From: CFX2 sp014338005
Lineage (GTDB): Bacteria > Chloroflexota > Anaerolineae > Aggregatilineales > Phototrophicaceae
Assembly (NCBI GenBank): GCA_030263555.1
Contig: SZPE01000100.1
Location: forward strand, 1 to 15,785
DNA: 15,785 nucleotides
Direction: 5' to 3'
The notes below the pieces were generated by a model that searched no databases, had not been told where the DNA came from, and saw only the letters and a program-made list of their open reading frames with translations. Positions 13,593 to 15,785 of the stretch are shown here, in pieces. Position numbers and translations under genes: made by a program. Position 1 is the stretch's first letter. Each line of letters starts with the position of its first letter.

Positions 13593-14446
13593 TGAGTCTC
13601 ACTTCATTCCTTAAATGTAAAGATGTGAGCGCGAAATTTCGGGAGACTTTTGCCCTACCGGCTACACCTCCCCTCGACAATTTGCGTGCTGAACCGCTAA
13701 CGAAGAATTATAGTCTGGTCGGAACCGCTTTTGATTATCTGCTTCGGTTTTATTTGGAGCGGTTATATCCCTTTGCACAAGCTAAGTATTGGATTGCTGA
13801 ATCTGCTTTAACCTGTTCTATACTTCAAAATAATAAAGCGATATACAAGCAAGTGCGTACAATCGTTCAGACTGCACGAGAACTACAGACAACATACTTG
13901 CAGGGCGGGCAAATAACCGATGAACTGCTTCGCGCTTGTCTGTTGTTAGCTCAGATTGACCCCATTTTTAGACGAAGCGTGATCGTCCCAAACTTCGGAC
14001 ACATTGATGAATGCGACATAGCTGACTTGCGAAACCTGATTAGTCTTGTAACTCCTGAAACGTTTCCTATAAGGGATATATGCCTTTTAGATCCGACATT
14101 TGGAGCAGCTTCTTTGCTGGTAGGAGGGGCAGATGTTGATTTGGTGATTGATGAGGCGATAGTTGATATTAAAACAACTATCAATCCGAAGCTCCAACGC
14201 AAACATTTCAATCAGGTGCTTGGCTACTATATCCTGTCCCGAATTGGTAAAATTGAAGGCTTGCCTACGAACCATTGCATCTGCCAAATCGGCGTTTATT
14301 CAGCGCGGTTTGGCGAGCTATATCTTTTTAATGTTGAGAAATTAGCTAATGAAGACACAATCAGGGCGTTTTCTCGATGGTTTATTGATCGCGCACAACA
14401 AGAATTTGGCACAGAATTAGCGAAACTGAACAGTTTGCTTTATTAG
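13592..14446 (+). CDS. PD-(D/E)XK (RecB/Cas4-type) nuclease-like protein
   Basis: A 284-residue soluble protein. The first half is helical. The second half carries a RecB-type PD-(D/E)XK signature: D181 and D183 in GADVDLVID, D192-I-K194 in AIVDIKTT, and a following helix with Q208-x3-Y212 (HFNQVLGYYILS), the QxxxY motif of RecB and Cas4 nucleases. These residues would bind metal and cleave DNA or RNA. The short spacing from D183 to D192 fits the family. No helicase or Cas neighbour is present, so it is a stand-alone nuclease, possibly defence related. Codon use is distinctly AT-rich against the flanking genes, which indicates transfer. ATG 13592 overlaps the stop of the dead hicB (TAATG), so translation may be by reinitiation. 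No closer family was recognised. Confidence 0.85.
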   Translation: MSLTSFLKCKDVSAKFRETFALPATPPLDNLRAEPLTKNYSLVGTAFDYLLRFYLERLYPFAQAKYWIAESALTCSILQNNKAIYKQVRTIVQTARELQTTYLQGGQITDELLRACLLLAQIDPIFRRSVIVPNFGHIDECDIADLRNLISLVTPETFPIRDICLLDPTFGAASLLVGGADVDLVIDEAIVDIKTTINPKLQRKHFNQVLGYYILSRIGKIEGLPTNHCICQIGVYSARFGELYLFNVEKLANEDTIRAFSRWFIDRAQQEFGTELAKLNSLLY

Positions 14447-14470
14447 CCTACTTCTGTCTGAAAAAGCATC

Positions 14471-14504
14471 CTGGCGGCCTCCCTCTATTGAGAGAAGCCG
14501 CCGG
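14471..14504. terminator. Probable bidirectional terminator between convergent genes
   Basis: GGCGGC (14473-14478) and GCCGCC (14497-14502) form the stem, extended by CTCT/AGAG near the loop. The element lies in the 84-base gap between the nuclease-like gene and the convergent methyltransferase. On the minus strand a TTTTT run appears seven bases after the stem; on the plus strand TTTT appears further out. It is therefore better suited to the minus-strand gene. Confidence 0.6.
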
Positions 14505-14530
14505 GTGATCGCTCGTTTTGATTATGCGCG

Positions 14531-15184
14531 TTAACTCTGTCGCGCGCGTTTGCGCTCCCCTTTACCTCGCCCAAACAGCTTCGGCAGGAACATGCCGGTG
14601 CGGGCGCGGTACTGGCGGTAAGCCTCGCCGAACTCGGCTTCCATGTCGGCTTCTTCGCGGCGGGCCAGCCGGTAGTACAGCGCCAGCAGCAGCGGGTACA
14701 TGATGAGCATCGGCAGCGTCGCCCAGTCGAACAACATGCCCAGCGTAATCAGCCAGAAGCCGGTGTACTGCGGGTGGCGGATGTGGGCGTAAATGCCCTG
14801 CGTGACCAGTTCGCCCCGGCCTTCTTCCTTGCTCCAGTAGTGTTTGTAGATGTCGCGCCAGCCCCAGATAATCAGCACCGCGCCGATGCCGATGCAGACG
14901 TAGGACAGCAGCAGCCCCAGGTCGCCGAAAAGGCCGTTGAGCGTATGCCCCCACAGCACGCCGTCCGGCAGCGCCTTGCCGAACACCCAGGTCAGCGCGT
15001 ACATACTCAGCGGCACGCCGAACATTTCCAGCGCCAGCGCGATGATGAAGGCCAGGTAGACGCTGGCGGGCTTGCGCTGGCTCTTTTTATAGAAGGGCGT
15101 AAAAAACAGGAACAGGCCGAAGATCACAATCCACAGAATAACGTAGCCCCACTGATTAAAATGGCTGATGGCGGTGTCGTCCAT
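14531..15184 (-). CDS. Isoprenylcysteine carboxyl methyltransferase / phospholipid methyltransferase family membrane protein
   Basis: A 217-residue integral membrane protein with about five hydrophobic helices. The C-terminal part carries the family signature LVTQGIYAHIRHPQYTGFWL (near residue 140). A second membrane pair and the helix E..DMEAEFGEAYRQYRARTGMFLP follow. The RHP motif and the glutamates bind S-adenosylmethionine in this family, which methylates lipids, small hydrophobic molecules or prenylcysteine. Bacterial members are rarely characterised, so the substrate is unknown. ATG 15184 is preceded by AAGGGGG about ten bases upstream and is chosen over an in-frame start at 15277, whose extra residues do not resemble the family. 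It converges on the nuclease-like gene with a probable terminator between them. Confidence 0.9.
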   Translation of the reverse strand: MDDTAISHFNQWGYVILWIVIFGLFLFFTPFYKKSQRKPASVYLAFIIALALEMFGVPLSMYALTWVFGKALPDGVLWGHTLNGLFGDLGLLLSYVCIGIGAVLIIWGWRDIYKHYWSKEEGRGELVTQGIYAHIRHPQYTGFWLITLGMLFDWATLPMLIMYPLLLALYYRLARREEADMEAEFGEAYRQYRARTGMFLPKLFGRGKGERKRARQS

Positions 15185-15200
15185 CGCTGGTTTCCCCCTT

Positions 15201-15206
15201 ATTATA
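15201..15206 (-). promoter_or_regulatory. Possible -10 element of the methyltransferase gene
   Basis: A consensus TATAAT lies on the minus strand 16 bases ahead of ATG 15184, just before the AAGGGGG ribosome site. The transcript start would then fall almost on that site, leaving a very short leader, and no clear -35 box is seen. It may be fortuitous. The rest of the 235-base gap to 15420 is AT-rich and presumably holds divergent promoters; only TTGACT at 15339-15344 stands out, without a properly spaced -10. Confidence 0.3.
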
Positions 15207-15419
15207 TTGATGGCGTCGTTTCTCTGACCTTTTACGAAAGATCGCGCCAAAAGGTGTAAACTGGTGACAGGAATCATGTTTTGGCCGGACAGGTGTCATA
15301 TAAACTGTAATGTTAGAGGTTTTCCGGCTGCGGTAATCTTGACTTGTAACGGTCTTTAGAGCGTGGTACTTTAGTATTATCATTCACAAGCAGATTTCGG
15401 TGAGGGCGAGGCACGCCGT

Positions 15420-15785
15420 ATGAGCAATACCCAAAAGTCGGCAAACTGGCAGGACTGGAGCCTGATTGGTTTGCGCGGTGTCTTCCTGGCTCTGGCCGGC
15501 GTGTTGTTATGGACGGCACGAACGCCAGAGGGGTTCGTTCAGTATCCGGCGAACGATGTTCTGCTGGCGGTCGGCGTTGGCGTGGTGGCGACCGTTCTGT
15601 TCGCCGTTGTGGCGCTGCTGCCCGATCTGCACAAGGCGCTGCCGGTTGTGCTGGCGGTGGGTGACTGGGCGACCGCCGGGATATTGGTTTATGTCAGCCA
15701 GGGGGATGCCACGCTGATGGTGGCGGCAGCCGGGTTTATCATCGTTTCCGGTATGCTGCGGCTGGGGCCGCTGTGGGGCGTCGTG
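15420..15785 (+). CDS. N-terminal part of a multispan membrane protein, cut by the window edge
   Basis: ATG 15420 opens a frame without a stop to the last base, 122 codons in all. After a polar start (MSNTQKSANWQDWSLIG) there are four hydrophobic segments (around residues 18-34, 48-68, 77-92 and 98-116) separated by short loops. A membrane domain of this kind often precedes a signalling output domain such as a histidine kinase, GGDEF or phosphatase, but no such domain is within the window, so the function is unknown. A GAGGGCGAGG stretch (15402-15411) serves as ribosome site. The gene is divergent from the methyltransferase. Confidence 0.8.
   Translation, partial: MSNTQKSANWQDWSLIGLRGVFLALAGVLLWTARTPEGFVQYPANDVLLAVGVGVVATVLFAVVALLPDLHKALPVVLAVGDWATAGILVYVSQGDATLMVAAAGFIIVSGMLRLGPLWGVV

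Overview
The window is GC-rich, roughly 60 percent or more in most genes by eye. Its gene content resembles a member of the Chloroflexota (Anaerolineae-like). Pointers are a von Willebrand A / FHA fusion protein, a large membrane glycosyltransferase with repeated C-terminal beta-rich modules, NAGPA-type lipoproteins, DUF4177 and DinB-like small proteins, and a molybdenum hydroxylase gene set. The taxonomic call is an inference from content, not a proven identity.

Layout. Positions 1-58 hold the start of a minus-strand gene cut by the window edge. Positions 200-2414 carry a VWA-FHA protein and a phosphoribosyltransferase on the plus strand, converging on a 2.5-kb minus-strand membrane glycosyltransferase (2429-4927). 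A promoter at 5024-5052 drives a leader with a strong intrinsic terminator, a possible nine-codon leader peptide and a competing pairing, ahead of an unknown membrane-anchored protein (5186-5647). A tRNA-Val(CAC) with its own promoter and terminator lies on the minus strand (5726-5899). Next come a lipoprotein phosphodiester glycosidase, a DUF4177 protein and the FAD-type subunit of a molybdenum hydroxylase (5916-7822). A TPR protein, a DinB-like protein and an accessory island follow: hicB, a frameshifted hicA, a DUF2283-like fragment and an AT-rich orphan (7896-9615). The 974-residue large subunit of the hydroxylase occupies 9638-12562. A HAD-IIA phosphatase follows behind a promoter straddled by a perfect 9-bp dyad. 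A second AT-rich island (13449-14446) holds a decayed hicB fused by overlap to a RecB-type PD-(D/E)XK nuclease-like gene. The window ends with a minus-strand membrane methyltransferase and the start of a plus-strand multispan membrane protein.

The most striking observation is the molybdenum hydroxylase. The N-terminal ferredoxin-like region of the large subunit keeps the 2Fe-2S fold signature but has a different residue at all eight cluster-ligand cysteine positions. The separately encoded FAD-type subunit has also lost the second glycine motif used for FAD binding. The molybdopterin-binding part looks intact, including the catalytic glutamate. This suggests a molybdoenzyme whose usual electron-transfer chain has been dismantled, or one that uses another route.

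The two AT-rich islands both contain hicB-type sequence and both show decay. They read as horizontally acquired toxin-antitoxin or defence cargo in different stages of erosion. All function calls are from reading motifs; no database search was run.
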